Below, piece by piece: positions 1-12,951 of a stretch of 64,000 bases of DNA (its first letter is position 1; each line of letters starts with the position of its first letter). The translations under genes were made by a program, and so were the position numbers. The DNA is from Gaertneriomyces semiglobifer (lineage: Eukaryota; Chytridiomycota; Chytridiomycetes; Spizellomycetales; Spizellomycetaceae): NCBI GenBank assembly GCA_025558075.1, contig JAHLKF010000002.1, positions 930,001 through 994,000 on the forward strand. The letters run 5' to 3'. The notes under the pieces are model-generated. The model was given only the letters and a program-made list of their open reading frames with translations, made no database searches and was not told where the DNA came from.

Positions 1-2
1 GG

Positions 3-435
3 GCTTACCGTGGGTACTACGATAACTCAAATGACAGCACCGACTCGGCTGTTGCTCACGGGTTTAATTATCATCAAGGACCGGTACGAGAAGTTGTCTA
101 ATTTTTGCATGAGCGCTTTTCAAATGCCTGACTGTGCTCCTTGGCAGGAATGGGTATATCCTTTAGGCTTCTTCCTTCGCGCTTACCTGTACTTCAACAC
201 GCAAGCCCAAGGCCACGACCCAAGTAAAGTGGACAGCGTGTATGCTTACGTCCAACGGGTCCTTATGCGGCACAAGCTGCACATCCTCGACGGGTTTCAA
301 AGTCCGTATGCGGGTCTGCCAGAATTGACAAATAAGGACGGGGAGTATTGTAATGGCAGTTGTGCGACACAGGCTTGGAGTGGAGCAGTGATGTTGGAAT
401 TGATCTCGGATCTTGCTAAAGGCGCTAACTCGTGA
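3..435 (+). CDS. glycogen debranching enzyme, C-terminal fragment
   Basis: Only the carboxy end is inside the window. The family is the cytosolic bifunctional debranching enzyme (AGL/Gdb1), whose C-terminal half is the amylo-alpha-1,6-glucosidase that removes the last branch glucose of glycogen limit dextrin. Two exons, 3..83 and 148..435, join in phase 0 over a 64-base GT-AG intron. The first exon reads GFNYHQGP; the second starts [16 protein letters not shown] and continues with [16 protein letters not shown] and TQAWS before the tga at 433-435. These blocks occur in this order at the C terminus of AGL/Gdb1. An unspliced frame also runs through the intron from position 10, but it lacks the YHQGP block, so I prefer the spliced model. 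The upstream part cannot be judged. Confidence 0.9.
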   Translation, partial: LTVGTTITQMTAPTRLLLTGLIIIKDRYEKLSNFCMSAFQMPDCAPWQEWVYPLGFFLRAYLYFNTQAQGHDPSKVDSVYAYVQRVLMRHKLHILDGFQSPYAGLPELTNKDGEYCNGSCATQAWSGAVMLELISDLAKGANS

Positions 436-945
436 TCGTTTTGAAGCATTGATGCGGGTGGGGTCAATACCGCTGGAAGAATATGAGAAATGCACCTCCT
501 TTGTGCGAGATAATAGAATGCCCCATATGGGCTACATCACGAAACCCTTCTTCATAACCGTCGCCTTGGAGCGGGTGTATTTACGGAGGGTAATTTTGGT
601 TGTAGCTTGTGCCATACGCATTGTTCCGTACATTTCCATTGATGCATCAACAGTCTGGGCCAATCTCTAGAACTGCTAACCACATGAACCTCCACTCTCC
701 CGACAAAGATGAAAATGAGAGGGATACGCATACAATCATACGCGTAAGGTCTCATACCTTGGTCGCGGGCATTCGGAGGAATTATCACGAGACCGCGGAC
801 ATGAGTTGGAGAGTCACTTTTAAAGTCGGCAGATCTGCCGAGGCGACATGCGAAGCCGGAAAGATGCTTGCATCTATGCAACATCATTGAAGGGAATAAT
901 ACGCCGATACGGATCCGTCTGCCAGGGGAATAAGAGGACGGTGAC
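436..945. other. intergenic, debranching enzyme 3' side / PEX1 5' side
   Basis: About 510 bases between two genes on the same strand. Open frames on both strands here show no family block. I see no tRNA, repeat or other element. It presumably holds the 3' UTR of the first gene and the promoter of PEX1. Confidence 0.5.
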
Positions 946-4968
<4,023 letters not shown>

Positions 4969-5507
4969 TCAAAACCAATGATGTGTTGATAATCAGTTTA
5001 GATGCAAAGGAGCAGTTGAGGGGAGTTTGCAGACAACAAATCACAACCTGAATTCTAATGCTCAGGCGCAGTAATCAACATGAGGATGAAAGCGCTCACT
5101 CCAAATCAAGGCATCAACGATTCCTGCGATCCCATAAGCTGACCGTGTGTGGGCTAAGCGGATGGAACACGAGATTACATGTGCGTCGTCGGCGAAAAGC
5201 ATGCAGATCATCATCTTTGCTACCCCATAATGACGACCTTCTTTCTCATCGCTCAAACAAAGAATAGTCATATCATTATAAACAATAGCATTTTGCAAAA
5301 CATCGCCGTGTCGATTGTTAATTAAAAGTTGCAACATTCGGCCTCGTTCATGACAAACCCACGCTGTTGCCAACGTAACAGTCAACAGCTCGCGTACTAA
5401 TACACCTTACGCACACATCCATCTCTTCCACAGGCATTTCCCCCAAACCCATAACCGACACATATCACCGTTACTTCGAATTCATCAAAACAAATAACTA
5501 CTTCAAG
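4969..5507. other. intergenic, PEX1 / thioredoxin
   Basis: About 540 bases. Short frames occur on both strands but none shows a family block. It should contain the 3' end of PEX1 and the thioredoxin promoter. I see no repeat or RNA gene. Confidence 0.5.
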
Positions 5508-5892
5508 ATGGTTCACCAAATAACTTCCGAGGAGGAATTCAACGAAATCATCAAGAGCAACGAGATTGTCATCGTTGGTATGTGCTGATTGTTAGATCTC
5601 GATCTTTGCTGTCCACCCTGCTCAATTGTCGCTTGTTTACTATCTAGACTTTTTCGCTACCTGGTGCGGTCCCTGCAAGATGATTGCCCCCAAGTTCGAG
5701 AACTTCTCTTCTACCTACACAAAGGCAAAGTTCATCAAGGTTGACGTTGACGAAGTTCCCGCTGTCGCTGAAAAGGTTGGCGTTACTGCTATGCCCACCT
5801 TCGTCGTTTTCAAGGGTGGTCAAGAGGCTGAGCGCATCGTCGGTGCTAACCCGAGTAAGCTCGAGGATGGCATCAAGAAGTTTGCTGCCTAA
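5508..5892 (+). CDS. thioredoxin
   Basis: A 104-residue single-domain thioredoxin, the general dithiol reductant fed by thioredoxin reductase. Two exons, 5508..5577 and 5648..5892, split codon Asp24 in phase 1. The active site WCGPCK lies at residues 29-34, preceded by VDFFAT. The cis-proline loop reads VTAMPTF, and the C-terminal helix ends IKKFAA. No signal peptide or organelle presequence is visible, so the cytosol is the likely site. The length is the usual one for the family. The coding part is rich in C-ending codons compared with its neighbours, which fits a highly expressed gene (inference). Confidence 0.97.
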
Positions 5893-6171
5893 ATTGTAGA
5901 TCCCGCCTGTAGCTAGTTTACATGAATATACGTCATACGCCTAAGGGTATTATGGTTCACGGATGCGCTGGCAATTGCCTTCAAATTGTGCTCGCGGAAT
6001 TCCATTCGTAGAAAGTAGACCGCTGCCGTTCGCTCCGAAACAGTTCTGGAAATTCAATCTAAGATACCGAGATAGGATGGTGCTTATTCTGCTCATTTCA
6101 AATCGGCGACTGACATAAGTACATCTACAACTATGCAGCTATGCTGTAAGATACCCAAAGACACACTGTGA

Positions 6172-7019
6172 TCATAGCACTCGCAGCCCGGCCAACCGTT
6201 TCTCCAAGTTATGCGGATCCGAAGTCGAGGCTTCACGCGTCCCGATCGACGAAGCAGCAACGGATGTCGCGGGTAAACTGCTCCGCGGCACATGCGAACG
6301 AGTCGTCAAATCCAACCCAATCTCGTCGTATATCTGATCTAGTATCTGCTGCGATTCACCCTCGTCTTCTGAAGCAGAGTCGGAGAGTGCGTCTAAGGTA
6401 TCTTCCACTGTCAACGCAAACTTAAGTTGAAGTCACGCCAATGGAGAGAGGTAACAGCCCACAACTTACACATGTCTTCCTTCGTTTCCCATGAATCTCT
6501 CTCGTTTTGAAAGTCTCTAACATTCTTCATGACACCCTCTACTCCACCGTGCTGTTTGTTGACTGTCCGCATAACATTTGTAACACCGGCCATGGTTTTG
6601 ATAGAGGACTGCATTGTTGAGTTACTGATGCCCACGCTGGTGACATGGCTGGAGAGACGATCCGTTTTGGAAAGCTGGTTACGAACACGAATGAGCTGCT
6701 TTGTAAGATTGCGGGCGTGCGATGGGTTCTTTTGGGCAGATTGCTTGATTTCACCAATCTGCAAAGCAATTATCGAGAAACCATTGGTGAGAAAGAGAAC
6801 GTCAGTGCAAGCATGAAGGGCGTGAACCCCCGCTGTGAACTACCAATTGCTTTTCCATTCTTTCTAGATTCGTTCGCTCTTTCGCAATGTCTCTTTGCGT
6901 ACTGCGAATCTCACGTCGGGTCGCTCGAGACTGGTCTTCGTTGAGGAAGTAAGCTCAGAGCGAAAGTGGGAAAGCGCCCTCTTCCTCATACCGCGTGGGT
7001 TGGGTTTGTTACTGAACAT
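6172..7019 (-). CDS. CHMP2B: CHMP2B-like ESCRT-III subunit
   Basis: ESCRT-III filament subunit that acts in membrane scission at endosomes and elsewhere. Four exons on the minus strand, 6992..7019, 6844..6953, 6470..6758, 6172..6407, give 220 residues. The basic N-terminal helical part reads EIRSTQRDIAKERTNLERME and then LTKQLIRVRNQLSK. The middle has TMQSSIKTMAGVTNVM and VNKQHGG. The acidic C-terminal half has SEDEGESQQILDQIYDEIGL and ends HNLEKRLAGLR, a MIM1-type motif for Vps4 binding. The TKQL-x-RVR-x-Q block and the VNKQ/DFQNE segments follow CHMP2B rather than CHMP2A/Vps2. The ATG at 7019 starts the only in-phase short first exon. Confidence 0.88.
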
Positions 7020-7845
7020 GACTGCTAACAGGCAGGTTCTTGCCTAAAGAACGTTTGCAGCAAATCGGAAAAGACGAGTACGTGTTAAGAGATGTCGTTG
7101 TTCAATGGTCGCACTACTTACAGTCCGGGAAGGAAGCGCGGGCACGCGAAGCGGAGCTTTACCTAAGCAATTAGCCGACATTCTATTATAGAAATGGAGA
7201 ACAGACGAAACCGCCGGGAAGAACAATTTGGGATATGTACCCACTATGTGTATGACTAAGTGTTCGTCTGCCGTACGGGAATGCTACAAGCGGATGAGCT
7301 CCGTGGTTTTGGGTTCGTAATTAGAGAGGGAGAGAAGCTTGGAGGGATTACACGTTTTTCACATAATGATCGTGTTTTGATGGCATCTCCTAATCAGAAC
7401 CAAGTGCATTCAACTGCAACAGCTTCACATAAGTCCAAACTCTATGTAATACAAGGAACTGCAGCTAAAAGCAGTATGTCTCTTTCTCCGCGTATGAATC
7501 CACTAGCTAGGCTGTGTAAAAAGGATCACTTTTCGACCAGCTCGGATTGCCATCCGTCTACTGTTTCGCATGACAATTCGTTGAAAGCTAACCCGGAGCG
7601 GACTTGAGCAAAGGAACTCCTCATTCTCCCCCACAACCGAAACTCACCAGTGCAAATATCGCCAGTCTTTCACGGATCAATTGTAACTCAGGAGGCAAAG
7701 AGAACTCATCTACAACTCCGTCATCTTTTTCAGTTTTTCATCTATGCTTAAACCTGGTGTGTGTTCACTCCAGCCTTGCAAACAGGGGTATTAAAGGTGC
7801 ATTAAATTTGAAGGCGTAATAAGATATGAATCAGTGAAGCCGCGC
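7020..7845. other. intergenic between two minus-strand genes
   Basis: About 826 bases upstream of CHMP2B and downstream of the LPAAT stop. Two plus-strand frames (7260-7607, 7604-7819) are Ser/Asn-rich without recognisable blocks. A minus-strand stretch near 7630-7720 looks weakly coding (an Asp/Glu/Leu-rich run followed by a gtgagt donor), but it has no ATG or acceptor that keeps it open. Nothing here is supported well enough to call. Confidence 0.4.
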
Positions 7846-9002
7846 TTAGTCCATCTTGACGGCCGAGCCAGGAATCTTGCCGAAAGGCTTTGTTTCTATG
7901 GTTTTCAATGCTTCGAGCATAGCGTCTCTCGTGCGCTCCAATAGCGCATCGACGTCCGCAGTTGTCATACCGACGGTAGAGATGGGTGGCAACACTACAA
8001 CATTTACCTGTTAGAATCCAGTGAGAAAGTGCAAACGTAGTAGGTCGAACCTTTGATGGTTATTTCTCCTGGCTCGAAAACCCATTTGCTTTGATGGTAA
8101 CACGGGTAATACGTGGAGAAAACAATCGGCACCACGGGTATCTGCCCTTGCACTGCCAAGTGGAAAGCCCCCTTTTTGAAAGGCAACAAGGTATTGCTGA
8201 TTTGGTGAGAACGAGTTCCCTCGGGATATAGCCATAAGGCATACTGATGGAGGACAACATTGAAGAGATTCAATCATGAAAAGTGCTGTGCCATGTCACG
8301 TACGGTGTGCTCCTTCAAGTATTCTGCAACCTTCGCCATGGTGTCAATGGCTGATCCACGATTCTTACGATCAATGAAGACATTGTTTGCAGCCCACACT
8401 GTAAACAGGCGGGACAATTGATTGGTGTGCTCTCTCTGTCAACAATAATGGCAAGGTACACTTACTGAACCAGCCAAGAAGAGGAACAAATCTGATAGAC
8501 TTCTTCGCCAGAACGACCGTATTTTTGGGCAACACCGCACCCCTAGGTTTCAAAAAGAATTAATGACCTGGTTCGCCAGGGAAATCCCGGCACTGTATTC
8601 AGTGGTTACGAACATTCCAATAATATCAAGGGAGCTTTGATGGTTTGCGACGTAGACGCACGGCAAGGGAGTTTTGGTGATGTTTTCCTGCCCAATGACC
8701 TTATATCGCATGCCCGAGAACAGTGGACCGAGCACCGCAAAAGATCGTGCTACCACCCAGTTGATATAACCTGGAGACCCAATGAGCCACATCAGCGGGG
8801 CGGACGCAATACCAATTAGGCATGCGAGCGCCACGGCAATGATATACCCGGTCATCCGGACCACATAACGGAAGCGGTTCGAGCGGCGGAAAAGTATGAG
8901 GAAAAGCACGGCTCCTGCAGCAAGCGCGGGAGTATGAGGTCGCACTAAAATGGATACAAGCTTGCTTTCAGCCTCGCTCGTCTTTGCTACTCTAGTTGCC
9001 AT
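7846..9002 (-). CDS. SLC1: 1-acyl-sn-glycerol-3-phosphate acyltransferase (LPAAT)
   Basis: Makes phosphatidic acid from lysophosphatidic acid at the ER membrane. Exons on the minus strand: 8610..9002, 8466..8542, 8304..8398, 8051..8243, 7846..7994, about 301 residues. Two hydrophobic segments lie in the first 90 residues. Motif I, NHQSSLD, has the catalytic His-x4-Asp. VFIDR follows the GWF segment, then motif III YPEGTRSH, PFKKGAFHLAVQ and the PIVFSTYY region, then VLPPISTVG. The last acceptor is the tag just before TG-TTG-CCA, which makes GEITIKVLPP. The first junction does not close: donor after codon TTC (8610) is phase 0, while the exon at 8542 needs phase 2. One G fewer in the gggg run at the acceptor would repair it. 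Which LPAAT paralogue it is cannot be said. Confidence 0.87.
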
Positions 9003-9572
9003 GGTCTAAGGCAGTGTATTGTAACGAGATCAGAATTCAACTTGTATATGTCGTGTGACGGTCCAACCTGACGAACTTACAAGATCTGCGGCATCCGTAA
9101 GTTAAAGAATAAACGAATCCGTCGATTAACCGTCTCCAAGATGGCAAGTAGCGCTCGCAACAAGATGATCGGGCTCGCTGGCTGATAGCAACGGCAACGA
9201 CGTCGCTACAAAAATGATGCCACAGCTGTCGCTGTCGCTGTTCGCTGGCGTTTGCGGCGATGAACTTGGGCGGTCGCTTGCACCGAGCGCGTTGTTGCCA
9301 TAGAAACGCGGACGTTGTTTTTGGCAGAATTTTGTGTGTCGTTCCTTCACCACGACAAGGAACAATAACCATACGGAGAGGAAGGCCAAGCGAGCCGAGA
9401 AGGGAAAGATCAAGTAGCGCTGTAAGCGGAAAGAGAGGTGAAAAAAGCGAAAGTTGGAAATTCAGGAGCGTGCAACAGAAAGCAAGTGTGAAAGCATAGC
9501 AGCAAGACATTTGGGAACCACTGGGGAGAGGAGAAGGGTCGAAAAAAACACCACGGAACAGATCGCACAATC
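9003..9572. other. divergent intergenic, LPAAT / RIO2
   Basis: About 570 bases between divergent genes, so probably two promoters. It holds a short GTCGCT microrepeat near 9225-9245 and an AG-rich tract of about 100 bases just upstream of the RIO2 ATG. Open frames here are low-complexity and overlap on both strands. I see no gene. Confidence 0.45.
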
Positions 9573-11057
9573 ATGAAGTTAGACGCTAGACTGATTCAGT
9601 ATCTGTCTCCGGACCATTATCGGGTCCTGACAGCCGCGGAAATGGGTTCGCGAAATCACGAAGTTGTCCCGACATCCCTTATAGCGCACATTGCGAAGCG
9701 CCGCACTGGAGGGCTTCCCAAGCTGATTGCGGAGCTTGCAAAAAACAACCTCCTTGCTCGGGTTCAGAATATAAAGTATGATGGATATCGGTTGACATAT
9801 GGAGGTTACGATTATCTCGCTCTGCGAACGCTCTGCAAGCAAGGTGCGCTATCGTCCGTCGGTAATCAGATTGGTGTGGGAAAAGAGTCGGATATCTACA
9901 TTGTAGCCGACGATGAACAAGAACAAAGAGTGTTGAAGATTCACAGGTTGGGACGCACTTCCTTCAGAAGCATCAAATCCAAACGGGACTATCTGCGAAA
10001 TAGAAATGCTGGTTCATGGTTATACTTTTCCCGACTGGCTGCTGCGAAAGAGTTTGCATTTATGCAAATTCTTCATGAAAACGGATTTCCCGTACCGACA
10101 CCCATTGCCAATAATCGCCACTGCGTCATTATGTCGCTCGTTAAGAATGCATATCCGTTATACCAGATCCGTGAAGTTGAAGATCCCGGCAAGCTCTATG
10201 AAACGCTTATGTCGTTAATAGTAAGACTAGCAGAAGCTGGGCTCATTCACGGCGACTTCAACGAGTTCAATTTGATGCTCTCGGACGATGATGTTCCCAT
10301 CCTCATCGATTTCCCGCAAATGGTGTCAACATCTCATGCCAACGCAGAGATGTATTTTGACCGCGACGTAGAATGCGTCAAAACATTTTTCAAAAAGCGA
10401 TTCCACTTTGAGGCCACTTCATGGCCAGAATTCGGTGATATTGAAAGGAAAGGCGATCTCGATGTGCAGGCCGCAGCGAGCGGGTTTACTAAGAAGCAGC
10501 TGGAGGAACTTCATGAGCAGTTTCATGATGAGAACAAGGATGAACCGTCGTCCGAGACGGAGGAAGAGACGGATAGTGAAGATGAGGAGGACGATGTTGT
10601 TCGCGGAGACGCTGACACGGAAGCTGACACGGAAGCTAACGCAAATGAGGCTACCAGCGGTCCGGAGTCTGGTGAGACCCACGGCGTTGACGCTAGCTTG
10701 GGTGCGCTCTCTTTGAACGATTCTCTCGAGGATGAGTGTCAATCTTCGGAGGCCAGCGACGACGAGCCAGAAGACCTGAAGGCCGACCGTCCGCAAAATA
10801 ATGCTTTCCTTCCATTCCGTGACGTCAACAACCGGTTTTCCACTACGTCTTCTCAGGTCTCAGTGTCCAATACTCAGCGGTCAACCGTGTCTGCCGCCGA
10901 GACGATACAGTCCCGTGTACGACGGACCATCAAAGACAAGGCCACAGGCGCAAAGGGTTCTAGCGCAAGCAAAGGGAACCGAAGTAAGGGCCGAGGAATA
11001 AGGGATGCGAAAAACGCAGTCAAGAGCTATGGTAGCGGCGGCGGTATCTGGGACTAG
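9573..11057 (+). CDS. RIO2: RIO2 atypical kinase/ATPase, 40S ribosome maturation
   Basis: RIO2 binds cytoplasmic pre-40S particles and uses ATP to drive late 18S rRNA maturation. A single exon gives 494 residues. An N-terminal winged-helix part (about residues 8-90) precedes the RIO fold. The nucleotide-binding strand is GVGKESDIY (101-109), the lysine is in VLKIHRLG (Lys122), the catalytic loop is HGDFNEFN (226-233, Asp228), and the metal-binding loop is IDFPQ (Asp246). These are RIO2 rather than RIO1 patterns. Residues about 315-400 are strongly acidic and include a short internal duplication, DTEADTEAN, from a repeated 12-base unit near 10613-10640. The C terminus is basic. The ATG at 9573 begins the family's usual MKLDAR start. 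Confidence 0.96.
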   Translation: MKLDARLIQYLSPDHYRVLTAAEMGSRNHEVVPTSLIAHIAKRRTGGLPKLIAELAKNNLLARVQNIKYDGYRLTYGGYDYLALRTLCKQGALSSVGNQIGVGKESDIYIVADDEQEQRVLKIHRLGRTSFRSIKSKRDYLRNRNAGSWLYFSRLAAAKEFAFMQILHENGFPVPTPIANNRHCVIMSLVKNAYPLYQIREVEDPGKLYETLMSLIVRLAEAGLIHGDFNEFNLMLSDDDVPILIDFPQMVSTSHANAEMYFDRDVECVKTFFKKRFHFEATSWPEFGDIERKGDLDVQAAASGFTKKQLEELHEQFHDENKDEPSSETEEETDSEDEEDDVVRGDADTEADTEANANEATSGPESGETHGVDASLGALSLNDSLEDECQSSEASDDEPEDLKADRPQNNAFLPFRDVNNRFSTTSSQVSVSNTQRSTVSAAETIQSRVRRTIKDKATGAKGSSASKGNRSKGRGIRDAKNAVKSYGSGGGIWD

Positions 11058-11129
11058 ATATTAATGGCCCAAGCTGTACAGTACATAACGCTTCGTTGCG
11101 TAATAAGTTATTTGGGACCGATCGATGAT

Positions 11130-12735
11130 TTATATGTTCCCTTCACTAGACCCGCCAGCGTCGAGCTCGAGGCTTTGTAATTGTCGCTCACCTAGTATCC
11201 AACTTCTTTCAATCATCTCCAGCCTTTTCAAGTCCTTGGCCTTATCCAACATGCCCGTTAATCCGTGGCCTGTCTTCACGACCTTACTCGCCAGTACACG
11301 TAATTTATCAGCAATGTCCCCTTCAATCTGTACATCAGCGGTTCTAAGTGTCTTTAGCGTTCGCGTCCATTCTTCAACGTCGCTCACACAAACGCCCCTC
11401 ATCCTCATAAGGTCGACGGTGGCAGTTAGATGACGCATCAATAGGTCATACCCAGATCGTGATTCCATCAAGAGCTGCGCGCACTTTTCCAGATATGCCT
11501 CGATATGCGCAAGGACGCTGTGAGTTTCCAGTAATGCTTTACCTTCTGCAGCAGCAATTTGCTGCTTATGCAGCGCCTGCTGCGCGGCCTGCAAGCGTGA
11601 GAAGAGCGCCAGAAGCTGTGCATGAGCAACAGAGGTCTGTCGTGCAAACGCATGTTCATGCTTTTGTCGAAGGAACGTAAGCTGAAGGAGTCGAGTCTCA
11701 AGAAGGTACGGGTCAATCTCCATTGGGTTCATTGTCGAATGGGCGGTGGTGGAAACAGGTGCTGGCCTCCCATGAGCGGTAGATGTGCTAACACTGGCTG
11801 AGGTAGACGAGTGCAAATGTAACGTGGATCTTCGAGAGGCTTGCTCCGCTGTTGTGACAGGCTGCAGGCTCAGTTTCGTTAGAGTCAAGGCAGACATACG
11901 ACAGCCACTCAACACGTACGCACCCCGTCAGGAGCAACTATGTCTTTCCGCATTACATGTGGTGGCTGATTCCGGTTTGTGCTTTGTGCTTGAGTAGTAG
12001 CGAAGCTCTTGACTGTGCCAGTCTGCCGTCGCAATCCGCTTTCAGCACGATGTTGAGCTGCAGGAAGCCCGTTTGGGCGCTCGGGGAGGTTGAAATCCTT
12101 TGGGGCTGCCATACCCATCCGTCTAACACTAGACGTTCCAATCGCTGGTGTTTGATTTCCGCTCGGCTGTAACCTATCCACCTGTCTCTCTTGGCCTTGA
12201 TCTCGTCGTGTCGTCGCTGATGATGAGGTGACAGGTCTCGCCGCCGCAGCCGACGCACCTGATGGGTTCATGTAGCGAGAGGCCACTACTCTCGTTGCTG
12301 TTTTCATTAATTATAATAAACAAACGCCCAATACGCTGATGGTATGTGTTCCCACAACTCACCTTTCCTTCGCTTAACATCGTATCCCAGACTCGAGACT
12401 GTTGACATGGCGGGACTCACTGCCGTGTCTCTATGGTCGTACCCATTGGAAGCATCAATCACCGACGGCTGCATGTGCTTCAACGGCGTTCTGAGCTCCA
12501 TCTCAGCACCATCCCAATTTGCTTTAGAGCGTTGCGGATTTGGCAGTTTCCTAACCCAACCAGACATAGTTGTGGAGTTATATTCATTTTCCAAATCATT
12601 GTCCGACACATTTGGCTCGTCCCTATCATGGGATGTTGGGTCGTCTAGCATGCTGTCGTCGTGTCGGCTGTCGTGTCGTCGGGAAGCATCCTGGCGAGCT
12701 ATTGAGATGATAGCCGCACGTTGTTGAGCATTCAT
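11130..12735 (-). CDS. HAUS8: HAUS8/AUG8-like augmin subunit
   Basis: In animals and plants HAUS8/AUG8 is the augmin subunit that attaches the complex to microtubules for branching nucleation with gamma-tubulin. Three minus-strand exons, 12363..12735, 11924..12297, 11130..11861, give 492 residues with closing phases. The first ~240 residues are disordered and basic, as expected for the microtubule-binding tail, and hold the family signature VVASRYMNP. The C-terminal half is helical and coiled-coil-like: LLETRLLQLTFLRQKHEHAF, then LETHSVLAHIEAYLEK and a long Leu/Glu/Arg-rich region. This order (SRY motif, disordered tail, coiled coil) matches HAUS8/AUG8. Sequence drift is high, so a profile search should confirm it. 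It diverges from AFG2 with 216 bases between the starts. Confidence 0.78.
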
Positions 12736-12951
12736 TGAGAGGTCGATCTAAACAGCACGTAGCTAATGTCCGTTCCGGGCTCTGCAAAGTGCAGCGGGTT
12801 CCGTTCGTCTCCTCAACGGTGTGATATGTACGTCGTCGAAAACGCCCAGATCTAGAGCAGGATTTGAAACTTTTTGACCTCCACAGAAACGCAGGATAGG
12901 CTTAATGGAGATATCACTATCACAAATTCCCACTAAGACAAGGTCGTCCGA

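Noticed and set aside
7604..7845. Weakly coding-like minus-strand stretch followed by a gtgagt donor
   Set aside because: No in-frame ATG or acceptor keeps the frame open upstream, and it falls in the LPAAT 3' region.
8008..8050. Shorter LPAAT last intron ending at ctaacag
   Set aside because: It leaves the frame wrong; the next acceptor (gttgtag) gives the conserved VLPPIST block in phase.
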